Shown: positions 42,701-51,810 of the stretch, piece after piece
How the letters are laid out: each line of letters begins with the position of its first letter
Position numbering within the stretch: position 1 is the first letter of the stretch
Assembly (NCBI RefSeq): GCF_020400585.1
Contig: NZ_JAINVF010000022.1
Location: 58,839-122,838 of the forward strand
Length of the DNA stretch: 64,000 nt
DNA from: Streptomyces sp. NK08204
GTDB taxonomy: Bacteria; Actinomycetota; Actinomycetes; Streptomycetales; Streptomycetaceae
Reading direction: 5' to 3'
Notes under the pieces: model-generated
The model's database searches: none
The model's input: only the letters and a program-made list of their open reading frames with translations
Told to the model about the DNA's origin: nothing
Position numbers and translations under genes: made by a program

Positions 42701-43630
42701 ATGTCGACCCTCACCGAGGCGCCCCCGCCCCTCGCCACCGCCCCCGAGGCGAAGAAGCCTCCGCGCAAGCGCGGCCGGTTCACGCCGTACTGGCTGCTGC
42801 TGCCCGGCATCCTGTGGCTGATCGTCTTCTTCGCACTGCCGATGATCTACCAGGCCTCCACGTCCGTGCAGACGGGCTCTCTGGAGGAGGGTTACAAGGT
42901 CACCTGGCACTTCGCGACTTACTGGGACGCGCTGCAGGGGTACTGGCCGCAGTTCCTGCGCTCCGTCTTCTACGCCGCCGCCGCGACCGCGCTGTGTCTG
43001 CTGCTCGGCTACCCGCTGGCCTACCTGATCGCCTTCCGTGCGGGCCGCTGGCGGAACCTGATCATGATCCTGGTGATCGCCCCCTTCTTCACCAGCTTCC
43101 TGATCCGCACCCTGGCGTGGAAGACGATCCTCGCCGACAACGGCATGGTCGTGCACACCCTCAACTCGCTGCACGTCCTGGACCTCACCGACTTCCTCGG
43201 CTGGACGGCCGGCGACCGCGTCCTCGCCACCCCGCTCGCGGTGGTGTGCGGACTGACGTACAACTTCCTGCCGTTCATGATCCTTCCGCTGTACACCTCG
43301 CTGGAGCGGATCGACCCGCGGCTGCACGAGGCCGCCGGCGACCTGTACGCCAGGCCGTGGACCACCTTCCGCAAGGTCACCTTCCCGCTGTCCATGCCGG
43401 GCGTGGTCTCCGGCACGCTGCTGACCTTCATCCCCGCGGCCGGTGACTACGTCAACGCCGAACTGCTCGGCTCCACCGACACCCGCATGATCGGCAACGT
43501 CATCCAGACGCAGTTCCTGCGGGTCCTGGACTATCCGACGGCAGCCGCCCTCTCCTTCATACTCATGGCCGCGATTCTGCTCATGGTCACGGTCTACATC
43601 CGCCGGTCCGGGACGGAGGATCTGGTCTAA
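42701..43630 (+). CDS. Polyamine ABC transporter permease (PotB-like)
   Basis: A 309-residue permease with six membrane helices after a 30-residue Pro-rich N-terminus. The EAA loop is HEAAGDLYARPWTTFRKVTFPLS (about residues 205-227). ATG 42701 is 2 nt after the PotA stop, with GAGGAAGAGG upstream. FTSFLIRTLAWKTILADNG is typical of PotB. It pairs with the following PotC-type permease. Confidence 0.93.
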   Translation: MSTLTEAPPPLATAPEAKKPPRKRGRFTPYWLLLPGILWLIVFFALPMIYQASTSVQTGSLEEGYKVTWHFATYWDALQGYWPQFLRSVFYAAAATALCLLLGYPLAYLIAFRAGRWRNLIMILVIAPFFTSFLIRTLAWKTILADNGMVVHTLNSLHVLDLTDFLGWTAGDRVLATPLAVVCGLTYNFLPFMILPLYTSLERIDPRLHEAAGDLYARPWTTFRKVTFPLSMPGVVSGTLLTFIPAAGDYVNAELLGSTDTRMIGNVIQTQFLRVLDYPTAAALSFILMAAILLMVTVYIRRSGTEDLV

Positions 43631-44431
43631 ATGCCCTTCGTCATCTGGCTCAAGCGTCATCTCGTCGTCATCGCCGGGCTCCTGACGCTCGCCTACCTCC
43701 TGCTGCCCAACGTCATCGTCACGGTGTTCTCCTTCAACAAGCCGAAGGGGCGCTTCAACTACGAGTGGCAGCATTTCTCCACGGCCGCCTGGAAGGACCC
43801 GTGCGGAGTCGCCGACATGTGCGGCTCGCTGTCCCTCAGCATTCAGATCGCGATCTGGGCGACGCTCGGTGCCACGCTCCTCGGCACGATGATCGCCTTC
43901 GCGCTGGTCCGCTACCGCTTCCGCGCACGCGGCGCCGTCAGCTCGCTGATCTTCCTGCCGATGGCGATGCCCGAGGTCGTCATGGCCGCCTCGCTGCTCA
44001 CCCTGTTCCTCAACATGGGCGCCCAGCTGGGCTTCTGGACGATCCTGATCGCGCACATCATGTTCTGCCTCAGCTTCGTCGTCACCGCGGTCAAGGCGCG
44101 TGTGATGTCGATGGACCCGCGCCTGGAGGAGGCCGCCCGGGACCTGTACGCCGGCCCCGTGCAGACCTTCGTGCGGGTCACCCTGCCCATCGCGGCACCC
44201 GGAATCGCGGCGGGCGCGCTGCTGTCCTTCGCGCTCTCCTTCGACGATTTCATCATCACCAATTTCAACGCGGGTTCGACCGTCACGTTCCCCATGTTCG
44301 TGTGGGGTTCGGCGCAGCGCGGAACGCCCGTCCAGATCAATGTCATCGGTACGGCCATGTTCCTCGTCGCCGTGCTGTTCGTCCTCGTCTCGATGCTCAT
44401 CACCAATCGCCGCAACAACCAGAAGGCGTAA
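43631..44431 (+). CDS. Polyamine ABC transporter permease (PotC-like)
   Basis: A 266-residue permease with six helices. EAA loop EEAARDLYAGPVQTFVRVTLPIA (about residues 168-190); SFALSFDDFIITNF is a PotC block. The ATG abuts the PotB stop with no gap. The ending FVLVSMLITNRRNNQKA is cytoplasmic. Confidence 0.93.
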   Translation: MPFVIWLKRHLVVIAGLLTLAYLLLPNVIVTVFSFNKPKGRFNYEWQHFSTAAWKDPCGVADMCGSLSLSIQIAIWATLGATLLGTMIAFALVRYRFRARGAVSSLIFLPMAMPEVVMAASLLTLFLNMGAQLGFWTILIAHIMFCLSFVVTAVKARVMSMDPRLEEAARDLYAGPVQTFVRVTLPIAAPGIAAGALLSFALSFDDFIITNFNAGSTVTFPMFVWGSAQRGTPVQINVIGTAMFLVAVLFVLVSMLITNRRNNQKA

Positions 44432-44478
44432 AGCCAAAGGACACGAAGCGGCGCGACGCTCTGTAGGGAGTTGAAATC

Positions 44479-45909
44479 ATGGCCCCAAGCGCCATGAGTC
44501 GTGGCAAAGACAGCTGGATCTCCTCTCTTTCCGAAGCCCAGCCGGTCCCGTACTGGCTGGAAGACCCCGGCAAGCCACCCGCCGAGGCCGCCCTGACCGG
44601 CACCGACACCTGCGACCTGCTGGTCGTCGGCGGCGGTTACAGCGGACTGTGGACGGCGCTCAACGCCAAGGAGCGCGACCCGCAGCGCGATGTGGTCCTG
44701 CTGGAAGGCCGTGAGGTGGGCTGGGCCGCCTCCGGCCGCAACGGCGGCTTCTGCGCCGCCTCCCTCACCCACGGTCTGCCCAACGGCCTCACCCGCTGGC
44801 CCGGTGAGATCCACAGGCTGGAGGAGCTGGGCCGGCGCAACCTCGACGAGATCGAGGCCGCGATCGCCCGGCACGGTATCGAGTGCGATTTCGAGCGCAC
44901 CGGCGAGATCGACGTCGCCACCGAGACCTACCAGGCCTGGGAACTGCGCGACTGGCACCGGGAGCTGCGGGAGAAGGGGCTTGCCGACGGCATCGAGTTC
45001 CTGGACGCGGACGCCGTGCGCGAGCAGGTCGACTCGCCCACCTTCGAGGCGGGCCTGTGGGACCGCCGGGGCGTGGCCATGCTGCACCCGGCCAAGCTGG
45101 CCTGGGGCCTGAAGCAGGCCTGTCTCCGGCTGGGCGTCCGCGTGTACGAGCACACGCCCGCCCTGACCCTCAAGCAGTACGGCGCCGGGATGGCGGTCCG
45201 CACGCCCTACGGCGCGGTCCGCGCCCGCAAGGTCGCACTGGGCACGAACATCTTCCCGAGCCTGCTGCGGCGCGTGCGCTCGTACACCGTCCCGGTCTAC
45301 GACTACGCGCTGATGACCGAGCCGCTCAGCGAGGGGCAGCTGGCGGACATCGGCTGGAAGAACAGGCAGGGGCTGGGGGACTCGGCGAACCAGTTCCACT
45401 ACTTCCGGCTCTCGGCCGACAACCGCATCCTCTGGGGCGGCTACGACGCGATCCACCACTACGGCGGCCGGGTGCGGGCGGAGTACGACGACCGCCCGGA
45501 GACGTACGCCAAGCTGGCAGGCCACTTCTTCACCTGCTTCCCGCAGCTGGAGGGCATCCGCTTCACGCACGCCTGGGGCGGCGCCATCGACACCTGCTCC
45601 CGCTTCTCGGCGTTCTTCGGCACCGCCCACCAGGGCAGGGTGGCGTACGCGGCGGGCTACACCGGCCTCGGCGTCGGTGCGACCCGCTTCGGCGCGGACG
45701 TGATGCTGGACCTGCTGGAGGGGCAGCCGACCGAGCGGACCGAGCTGGAGATGGTCCGCAAGAAGCCGCTGCCGTTCCCGCCGGAGCCCTTCGCCTGGAC
45801 CGGTATCGCCCTCACCAAGTGGTCCCTGGCCCGCGCGGACGCCCACGGGGGCCGCCGCAACCTGTGGCTGCGCACGATGGACCGGCTGGGACTGGGCTTC
45901 GACAGCTGA
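44479..45909 (+). CDS. FAD-dependent amine oxidase, gamma-glutamylputrescine oxidase-like
   Basis: A 476-residue DAO-fold flavoprotein. The ADP-binding motif is LLVVGGGYSGLWTAL (about residues 50-64), followed by VLLEGREVGWAASGRNGGFC and a C-terminal GYTGLGVGATRFGADVMLDLL that contacts FAD. It resembles PuuB/OrdL and would oxidise a polyamine or its glutamyl conjugate. No PuuA glutamine-synthetase-like gene is in the window, so the free amine may be the substrate. ATG 44479 has GGGAG upstream. Last gene of the polyamine operon. Confidence 0.88.
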   Translation: MAPSAMSRGKDSWISSLSEAQPVPYWLEDPGKPPAEAALTGTDTCDLLVVGGGYSGLWTALNAKERDPQRDVVLLEGREVGWAASGRNGGFCAASLTHGLPNGLTRWPGEIHRLEELGRRNLDEIEAAIARHGIECDFERTGEIDVATETYQAWELRDWHRELREKGLADGIEFLDADAVREQVDSPTFEAGLWDRRGVAMLHPAKLAWGLKQACLRLGVRVYEHTPALTLKQYGAGMAVRTPYGAVRARKVALGTNIFPSLLRRVRSYTVPVYDYALMTEPLSEGQLADIGWKNRQGLGDSANQFHYFRLSADNRILWGGYDAIHHYGGRVRAEYDDRPETYAKLAGHFFTCFPQLEGIRFTHAWGGAIDTCSRFSAFFGTAHQGRVAYAAGYTGLGVGATRFGADVMLDLLEGQPTERTELEMVRKKPLPFPPEPFAWTGIALTKWSLARADAHGGRRNLWLRTMDRLGLGFDS

Positions 45910-46046
45910 GCCGTTCACCCGGGCTCTTGGCTTCGCTGAGCCCCGAGATCGCGGAACATGATCCTGCTGCTGGATTCCGGCGTACTCGAAGCCGGTGCCT
46001 CGCCGGGAGGCAAGGCACCGGCACACCGGACCGGCAGGAGGAGATC

Positions 46047-46298
46047 ATGACGTGCATCACCTGCGAGCACGACGCCTTCCGTCCCAGGCGTCGCCCGGGC
46101 CTGGCGGCAGCGGTGGCCGCCGCCGTCACCGGAGGCGTCGTGCTGCCGTGCCGCGGTTGCCACGGCGGCGCCGGCGCACCAGCCGTCGGCCGAGCGAATG
46201 GCTCCGCAGCAGCACCACACGCTGTACCGGGCAGCCCGAGCCCGCTCAGCAGGGCCGGGCCCCGTCGGCGTGACGCTTCTTCCTCACCGTCAGCCTGA
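46047..46298 (+). CDS. Small hypothetical protein with four Cys
   Basis: An 83-residue open frame with a strong AGGAGG-AGATC ribosome-binding site before ATG 46047. The N-terminus has CITC, a hydrophobic Ala/Val stretch (about residues 19-33) and CRGC; the rest is low-complexity. It could be a metal-binding or membrane-associated peptide. The good start signal is the main support; I do not recognise the product and it may not be translated. Confidence 0.4.
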   Translation: MTCITCEHDAFRPRRRPGLAAAVAAAVTGGVVLPCRGCHGGAGAPAVGRANGSAAAPHAVPGSPSPLSRAGPRRRDASSSPSA

Positions 46299-47018
46299 TC
46301 TCGGCGTCGAAGACGTACGCGACCCGCGGGACCCGGACCGCCCTGCGAGGCCTGGTGACGTGGCCGCTGAACCGGGAACGCTGCCCGAACCGGGGGTTCC
46401 CGAAGAACTTCGGTGCCTGCTTCGGCTGATCACCAGGGTGAGCGCGGTCAGCAGCACGGTGGACAGGCACCAGCTGGCCACCACGTCCAACGGCCAGTGC
46501 CAGCCCCTGCGCACCAGGCCGTACGACACCCCGAGCACGAGGGCCGCGCAGCAGCCGACGAGGGCCCGCCGGGCGGCGGGCGAGCGGAGCCGGGGCAGCA
46601 GGAGCAGGGTGGCGGAGCCGTATGCGATCGCCGCCGTCGCCGTGTGCCCGGAGGGGAAGAAGCCGGTCCCCGGCGGCATCACGGGGGTTCCGGGCCGGGC
46701 GGTCCAGTCCTTCAGCGGTAACACGATCGCCGGGAGCAGCGCCATCAGCAGAGCGGCGGCGGAGGGTGGCAGCCACCAAAGGCCCCTGCCGGTGGCGCGG
46801 CCACGCCAGGCGTCGTACGCCAGGGCGACGACGAGCACCGGCACGGCGACCTGAGCGTTGCCGAGATCGGCGAGGAACTCGGAGAACCGGTCCGGGTGGA
46901 CCAGGGCGCGACTGAGGCGTTCGTCGACGCGCAGCAGGGGGCCGTTGGTCACGACCTCGCAGGTGATGAGAGTGAAGAGGGTGGCAGCGGGGAGGCCGAG
47001 GCGGAGGAAGCGCGACAC
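46290..47018 (-). CDS. PAP2 superfamily phosphatase, membrane-bound
   Basis: A 242-residue protein with about six membrane helices. The acid-phosphatase motifs are LKDWTARPG (KxxxxxxRP variant), FFPSGHTATAA (PSGH) and SYGLVRRGWHWPLDV (SRxxxxxHxxxD with the first Arg as Tyr-Gly-Leu-Val-Arg). It probably dephosphorylates a lipid phosphate such as undecaprenyl pyrophosphate. The start is GTG 47018. The C-terminal 35 residues are Ser/Gly/Arg-rich. Its 3' end overlaps the small open frame at 46047 by a few bases. Confidence 0.87.
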   Translation of the reverse strand: MSRFLRLGLPAATLFTLITCEVVTNGPLLRVDERLSRALVHPDRFSEFLADLGNAQVAVPVLVVALAYDAWRGRATGRGLWWLPPSAAALLMALLPAIVLPLKDWTARPGTPVMPPGTGFFPSGHTATAAIAYGSATLLLLPRLRSPAARRALVGCCAALVLGVSYGLVRRGWHWPLDVVASWCLSTVLLTALTLVISRSRHRSSSGTPGSGSVPGSAATSPGLAGRSGSRGSRTSSTPRSG

Positions 47019-47563
47019 GGTGCACAGCTTGGCAGGTCCGGCCGGCTCTGAGAACGTCGCATGTCTCCGTGTCGGACGCCGGTCCGCGGACCCTCCCCGG
47101 AACTGCTCCAGCCGTTGGGAAGCCGGTGCGTTTCCGATCGTCCGGAACAGCCGGAGTTTGCCCGGGCGTGCGCGAACGCAGAACCGTCACAGCAGAAGGC
47201 GAAAGGGAGGAGGTCGGCCGCCCCGGAACAGGGGGGATGGTTCCGAGGCGGCCGTCCGGACCGGAACGTCGCGCGCCCCGGGGGGTTTGGGGCGGCGACC
47301 GTCCGATCGGTGAGGAGATCCCGGAGCCGTCAAGGCGCCGGTTGTGTGCGCGAGGCACGATCAGGTCGAAGCTGGGGAGGCCCCGGCCTGATTCCGTCCA
47401 CAGTCACCCGTGGACGGGGTGTATCTCTCATCTGGGTAGAACCTACGGCAGGTCAGGACGCTTGGGCAGGCGGAAGGGCGTCCCGTCATCCACCCCGCAC
47501 ACCTTCTTCACATGCCCTGCCGCAAGCGACCTGCCAGAGGCTCCAGACGTGCGAACCGCTCGC
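47019..47563. other. Intergenic stretch without a convincing gene
   Basis: About 545 bp between the PAP2 start and the gabT stop. Open frames run across it but have no ribosome-binding site and no family-like sequence. It presumably holds the PAP2 promoter and the gabT terminator, though no clean hairpin was found. Confidence 0.45.
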
Positions 47564-48898
47564 TCAGATGCGAGCGAAGGCCTGCTCGATGATGTCGAGG
47601 CCCTCGTTGAGCAGGTCGTCGCCGATGACCAGCGGGGGCAGGAAGCGCAGCACGTTGCCGTAGGTGCCGCAGGTCAGCACCAGCAGGCCCTCCTGGTGGC
47701 AGGCCTTGGCGAGCGCGGCGGTGGCCTCCGGGTTCGGCTCCTTGGTGGCCCGGTCCTTGACCAGCTCGATGGCGATCATCGCGCCACGGCCGCGGACGTC
47801 ACCGATGACGTCGAACTTCTCGGCCATGGCCGTCAGGCGGCCCTTCATGACGGCCTCGATGTTCTTCGCCTTGGCGTTGAGGTCCAGCTCCTTCATCGTC
47901 TCGATGGCGCCGAGGGCACCGGCGCACGCGACGGGGTTACCGCCGTAGGTGCCGCCCAGGCCGCCGGCGTGCGCGGCGTCCATGATCTCGGCGCGGCCCG
48001 TCACGGCGGCCAGCGGCAGACCACCGGCGATGCCCTTGGCGGTGGTGATCAGGTCCGGGACGATGCCCTCGTCCTCGCACGCGAACCACTGGCCGGTGCG
48101 GCAGAAACCGGACTGGATCTCGTCGGCGACGAAGACGATGCCGTTGTCGTTGGCGAACTTCACGATCTCCGGCAGGAAGCCCTTGGCCGGCTCGATGAAG
48201 CCGCCCTCGCCGAGCACCGGCTCGATGATGATCGCGGCGATGTTGTCCGCGCCGACCTGCTTGGACATCTGGTCGATGGCCATCTTCGCGGCCTCGGGAC
48301 CGGCGTTCTCGGGCCCGGTCGGCCAGCGGTAGGCGTACGCCACCGGCACCCGGTAGACCTCGGGGGCGAAGGGGCCGAAGCCGTGCTTGTACGGCATGTT
48401 CTTGGCGGTGAGCGCCATGGTCAGGTTGGTGCGCCCGTGGTAACCGTGGTCGAACACGACGACGGCCTGCCGCTTGGTGTACGCACGCGCGATCTTGACG
48501 GCGTTCTCGACGGCCTCGGCGCCGGAGTTGAACAGCGCGGACTTCTTGGCGTGGTCACCCGGGGTCAGCTCGGCGAGCGCCTCGGCGACGGCGACGTAAC
48601 CCTCGTACGGGGTGACCATGAAACAGGTGTGGGTGAAGTCGGCCAGCTGGGCGGAGGCACGGCGCACGACGGCCTCGGCGGAGGCGCCGACGCTCGTCAC
48701 CGCGATGCCGGAGCCGAAGTCGATGAGCCGGTTGCCGTCGACGTCCTCGATGATGCCGCCACCCGCGCGCGCGGTGAACACCGGCAGCACGGAGCCCACG
48801 CCCTGCGCGACCACGGCGGTGCGGCGGGCCTGCAGCTCCTGCGACTTCGGGCCGGGGATGGCGGTGACGACGCGGCGCTCCTGCGGAAGTGCGGTCAT
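47564..48898 (-). CDS. gabT: 4-aminobutyrate aminotransferase
   Basis: A 444-residue class III aminotransferase. Key segments: NSGAEAVENAVKIAR, FDHGYHGRTNLTMALT, FVADEIQSGFCRTG and TTAKGIAGGLPLAAVTG with the PLP Lys. EPVLGEGGFIEPAKGFL and GTYGGNPVACAGALGAI match GabT. It converts GABA and 2-oxoglutarate to succinic semialdehyde and glutamate. ATG 48898 is preceded by AGGGAGCCCCC. The upstream region has four helically phased GTTCC repeats that could be regulatory. Confidence 0.93.
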   Translation of the reverse strand: MTALPQERRVVTAIPGPKSQELQARRTAVVAQGVGSVLPVFTARAGGGIIEDVDGNRLIDFGSGIAVTSVGASAEAVVRRASAQLADFTHTCFMVTPYEGYVAVAEALAELTPGDHAKKSALFNSGAEAVENAVKIARAYTKRQAVVVFDHGYHGRTNLTMALTAKNMPYKHGFGPFAPEVYRVPVAYAYRWPTGPENAGPEAAKMAIDQMSKQVGADNIAAIIIEPVLGEGGFIEPAKGFLPEIVKFANDNGIVFVADEIQSGFCRTGQWFACEDEGIVPDLITTAKGIAGGLPLAAVTGRAEIMDAAHAGGLGGTYGGNPVACAGALGAIETMKELDLNAKAKNIEAVMKGRLTAMAEKFDVIGDVRGRGAMIAIELVKDRATKEPNPEATAALAKACHQEGLLVLTCGTYGNVLRFLPPLVIGDDLLNEGLDIIEQAFARI

Positions 48899-48950
48899 GG
48901 GGGCTCCCTGAGTGATCTTGCGTACCGGACGTCTCCAGACATACCGGTCT

Positions 48951-48985
48951 GTTCCCGCCGTTCCCGAACAGTTCCGAACGGTTCC
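48951..48985. promoter_or_regulatory. Four GTTCC repeats upstream of gabT
   Basis: GTTCC at 48951, 48960, 48971 and 48981, roughly one per DNA turn, with CCGTTC (48958) and GAACGG (48976) forming an inverted repeat around the centre. Located 53-87 bp before the gabT start in the 329-bp gap to the next gene (48899-49227), which otherwise holds no gene. Confidence 0.45.
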
Positions 48986-49227
48986 GGCGGTGCGTTTTCG
49001 GACGCTTACCTATCTTTCTTCGCAGGCTAGGGCCGGGACCGAGGGCTGGGCATGCTCCATGTGGGCGTTGTCGCGGCATCCGGTTGTCCGTGGTGGACAT
49101 AGCCGCACTGCCCCCGGTGCGTCCGCTCGTGCCCTCTTCTCGGCCACGTAAGCGGTGAACTCCCCTTGCCGGGGCGTTAGATTGGCTCGCTGATGGTGGA
49201 CGGAACGGCTGGTCAGGGGGCAGGGCG

Positions 49228-51654
49228 ATGAACAGCGACGGGACACGGGACGCGCGCGGCACGCATGCGAATCCGGTACCGCGCCCGGCACCCCCCCTGG
49301 AGGGCACCGCCGCACCCCAGGGGGGCCCCGCGGTACCGCCTCTGCCGGCGATGCCGCCGCGCCCGGCGCACACGCCTGGCGGGGACCGGCCGGGCGTGCC
49401 TCCCCGCTCGGCCGTCGCCGCCTGGCTCGACGAATCCCGCCCGGCGGCCGAGCCCGGCATCTGGCGGTACGGCTACCGGTTGCCGAAGGGTGCGCGCACG
49501 GCCGGGCGGCTCTCGCCGACGACAATGGCCGGGATGCTGATCCCGCTGGTGGTCGGACTGATCATCTGGTCGCTCTGGATCCGAGGGCTGATTCCGTACC
49601 AGTGGGCCGTTCTGCGGCTGATCACCCCGAACGGCTGGTGGTGGGCCGGCACCGAGGTGTACCCGAAGACCGACAGGGCCGCCCACGCCGTGCTCGCCTA
49701 CCGGGGCGCGGCGTTCGTCCTGCTCTGCTGTGCCATGGGCCGCCTGGGCAGCTGGGGCAAGGCGCTCCGCTACTTCCTCGACCGTGTACCGCAGCCCCGG
49801 CGGGCCGTGATCACCGCGCTGGGCGCCCTCGTCGCGGTGGGCTGGGTCTTCCCCAGTGCCTTTCCCGGTGCCTTCTGGGGTGCCGCTCCGGTCTTCGACA
49901 CCGTGGGCGACCTTGTCATCGCGCTCTCCGGCGACCTCCACCTGTTCACCTCGGTGCTGTTCGTCTACAGCCTGTACGCCGTCATCACGGCGGTCGTCGT
50001 CTGGCCGTTCGCCCGGCTCGGCGACTGGTTGCCGTACGCCAGGCAACTGCGTGCCGCCCGCACCGGCGACAGCGTGACACCGGCTGCTGAGCGGCCCCGC
50101 GCACAGTGGCCCGAACTGCACGAGGCCGGGCTGCACGAGGCCGCCGATGTCCTCAGCACCGAGGTGGCCGGTGGCCGCATGAACGACGTCGACTGCGCAC
50201 GCGTCACGCGTGCCTGGGCCGCCGCGAAGAGGGACGCCACCCTCGCCGCCTTCCGGGACACCGTGCTGCACCAGGGCGGCGCGGCCTGGACCCACCCGTC
50301 CGGGGAACGCGACCTGCCCCGCCGCCGCGCCCGGCACGATCTGCTCGTCGGCCAGGTACGCATCGGACGGTGGGTGGCGGCCGAACGAGTCCCGCAGGCC
50401 TATCAGGACATGGGCGCGGCGCTCGGCCCCCAGGAACTGGGCACCTCTCTGCTCGCCGTCGGCCCCTCCGGCTCGGGCAAGACCCGGCAGCTCGTCGAGC
50501 CGGTCACCGAGGCGCTGGCCCTCCAAGCCCTCACCGGGGAGTGCGCCGTCGTGGCGGTCTCCGCACCCGGCGCGCCGCTGGGAGCGGACGCCGCGTTCGA
50601 CGTGATCGTACGGATCGGAGACCCCGCGTCCGTCCACGACCTGGACCCGTACGCCGAGACCGAGGACCCCGACGAGGCCGCCGCCGTCCTGGCCGAGGGA
50701 CTCGTGGGCGACCTCGAGACCGTGGGAAGCCGGCACGCGGCAACCGCACTCGCCCAGGTGCTCGGCCCCTACCGGGCGGTGCACGGACGCTTCCCGCCCC
50801 TGCCCGAACTGCGGGAGCTGCTGGAAGGCGAACCGTCGGCGGTCTCCGCGCTGCGCACGGCGCTGGCAGACGGCGGGCACGCCACGATGCGCCGGGAACT
50901 GGAGGCCCGTATCCGGCAGACCGGCGGCTCGGACGACGTCGGCCGCGCCCTCGCCGACCGGCTCGCCCTGCTGAACCGGCCGGTCTTCGCCGAGTTCTTC
51001 GGCGCGGGCGGCGGCACCCGGCCGTTCTCGCTGCGTGCCGTGGCCCACCATCCGCTGCGGGTCCGCATCGACCTGCCCGAGCAGGGGCACGAGGAGGCGT
51101 CCCGGCTGCTCACGCGGCTGATCCTGGCCCAGTTCACCGCCGTCGTACGCAGCGGACGGCGGACCCACTTCGCCTGTCTCGTACTGGACGACGCCACCGG
51201 TGCGCTCACCGCGGAGTCGGTGCGCCGGATCCAGCGGCTGCGCTCCCAGAACGCCGGCGTCGTGCTCGCCCTGCGCAGCATCGGTGACGTACCCGAGGCG
51301 CTGCACGGGCCGCTGTACGGGGCCGTCGGCTGCCGGATGGCGTTCTCCGGCGTGACGACGTGGGACGGCAGCCGTTTCGCCCAGTCCTGGGGAACGGAGT
51401 GGGTGGAGACCCGGGACGTGTCCCAGCACACCGTCTTCGCGGACCAGCCGATGACCCGCGCCATGCACTCCCTGCGCAAACTGGTCACCGGCAAGGCGGT
51501 GACCACGGAGGCCGTCACCGTCCGCCAGGTCGAACGCGAACGCTGGTCCGCCTCCGAGTTGGCGCATGGTGTTCCGCCGGGGCATGCCGTGTTGTCGTTG
51601 ACGACCGTGCGGGGGGAGCATGCGCCGCCGTTGTTGGTGGATCTGCGGGGCTGA
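49228..51654 (+). CDS. Large membrane-anchored ATPase, VirD4/TraD-like layout
   Basis: An 808-residue protein. A Pro-rich N-terminus (1-65) precedes four membrane helices (about 97-118, 150-172, 190-215 and 245-270). The ATPase domain has Walker A GPSGSGKTRQ (about 412-421), a Walker-B-like CLVLDDATGA (about 649) and an Arg-rich RIQRLRSQNAGVVLALRS. This order of helices followed by a P-loop motor resembles coupling or conjugation ATPases, but no conjugation or secretion gene is nearby. ATG 49228 follows GGGGGCAGGG. Function unknown. Confidence 0.75.
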   Translation: MNSDGTRDARGTHANPVPRPAPPLEGTAAPQGGPAVPPLPAMPPRPAHTPGGDRPGVPPRSAVAAWLDESRPAAEPGIWRYGYRLPKGARTAGRLSPTTMAGMLIPLVVGLIIWSLWIRGLIPYQWAVLRLITPNGWWWAGTEVYPKTDRAAHAVLAYRGAAFVLLCCAMGRLGSWGKALRYFLDRVPQPRRAVITALGALVAVGWVFPSAFPGAFWGAAPVFDTVGDLVIALSGDLHLFTSVLFVYSLYAVITAVVVWPFARLGDWLPYARQLRAARTGDSVTPAAERPRAQWPELHEAGLHEAADVLSTEVAGGRMNDVDCARVTRAWAAAKRDATLAAFRDTVLHQGGAAWTHPSGERDLPRRRARHDLLVGQVRIGRWVAAERVPQAYQDMGAALGPQELGTSLLAVGPSGSGKTRQLVEPVTEALALQALTGECAVVAVSAPGAPLGADAAFDVIVRIGDPASVHDLDPYAETEDPDEAAAVLAEGLVGDLETVGSRHAATALAQVLGPYRAVHGRFPPLPELRELLEGEPSAVSALRTALADGGHATMRRELEARIRQTGGSDDVGRALADRLALLNRPVFAEFFGAGGGTRPFSLRAVAHHPLRVRIDLPEQGHEEASRLLTRLILAQFTAVVRSGRRTHFACLVLDDATGALTAESVRRIQRLRSQNAGVVLALRSIGDVPEALHGPLYGAVGCRMAFSGVTTWDGSRFAQSWGTEWVETRDVSQHTVFADQPMTRAMHSLRKLVTGKAVTTEAVTVRQVERERWSASELAHGVPPGHAVLSLTTVRGEHAPPLLVDLRG

Positions 51655-51659
51655 GACAC

Positions 51660-51681
51660 GGTCCGGGGGCGTCACCGGACC
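51660..51681 (+). terminator. Weak hairpin after the membrane ATPase gene
   Basis: GGTCCGG / CCGGACC with an 8-nt loop immediately after the stop codon. Confidence 0.4.
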
Positions 51682-51810
51682 ATACGGTGAGGCAGAATCG
51701 CAGTAGGCCGTTCATACGCGACGGCCAAAAGATCACAGCGCTCGGCGGCAGTGTCACATCACCGCGGTCTCTCTGTCGCCTCATCGATTCCCTCCCACGC
51801 TGAAGGCCCC

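Noticed and set aside
47061..47663. Plus-strand open frames between PAP2 and gabT
   Set aside because: They extend into gabT antisense and carry no domain-like sequence or ribosome-binding site.
49213..51675. An 820-codon open frame on the minus strand opposite the membrane ATPase
   Set aside because: It mirrors the plus-strand gene almost exactly, is rich in Gly/Arg/Gln with no domain, and arises from GC-rich third positions.
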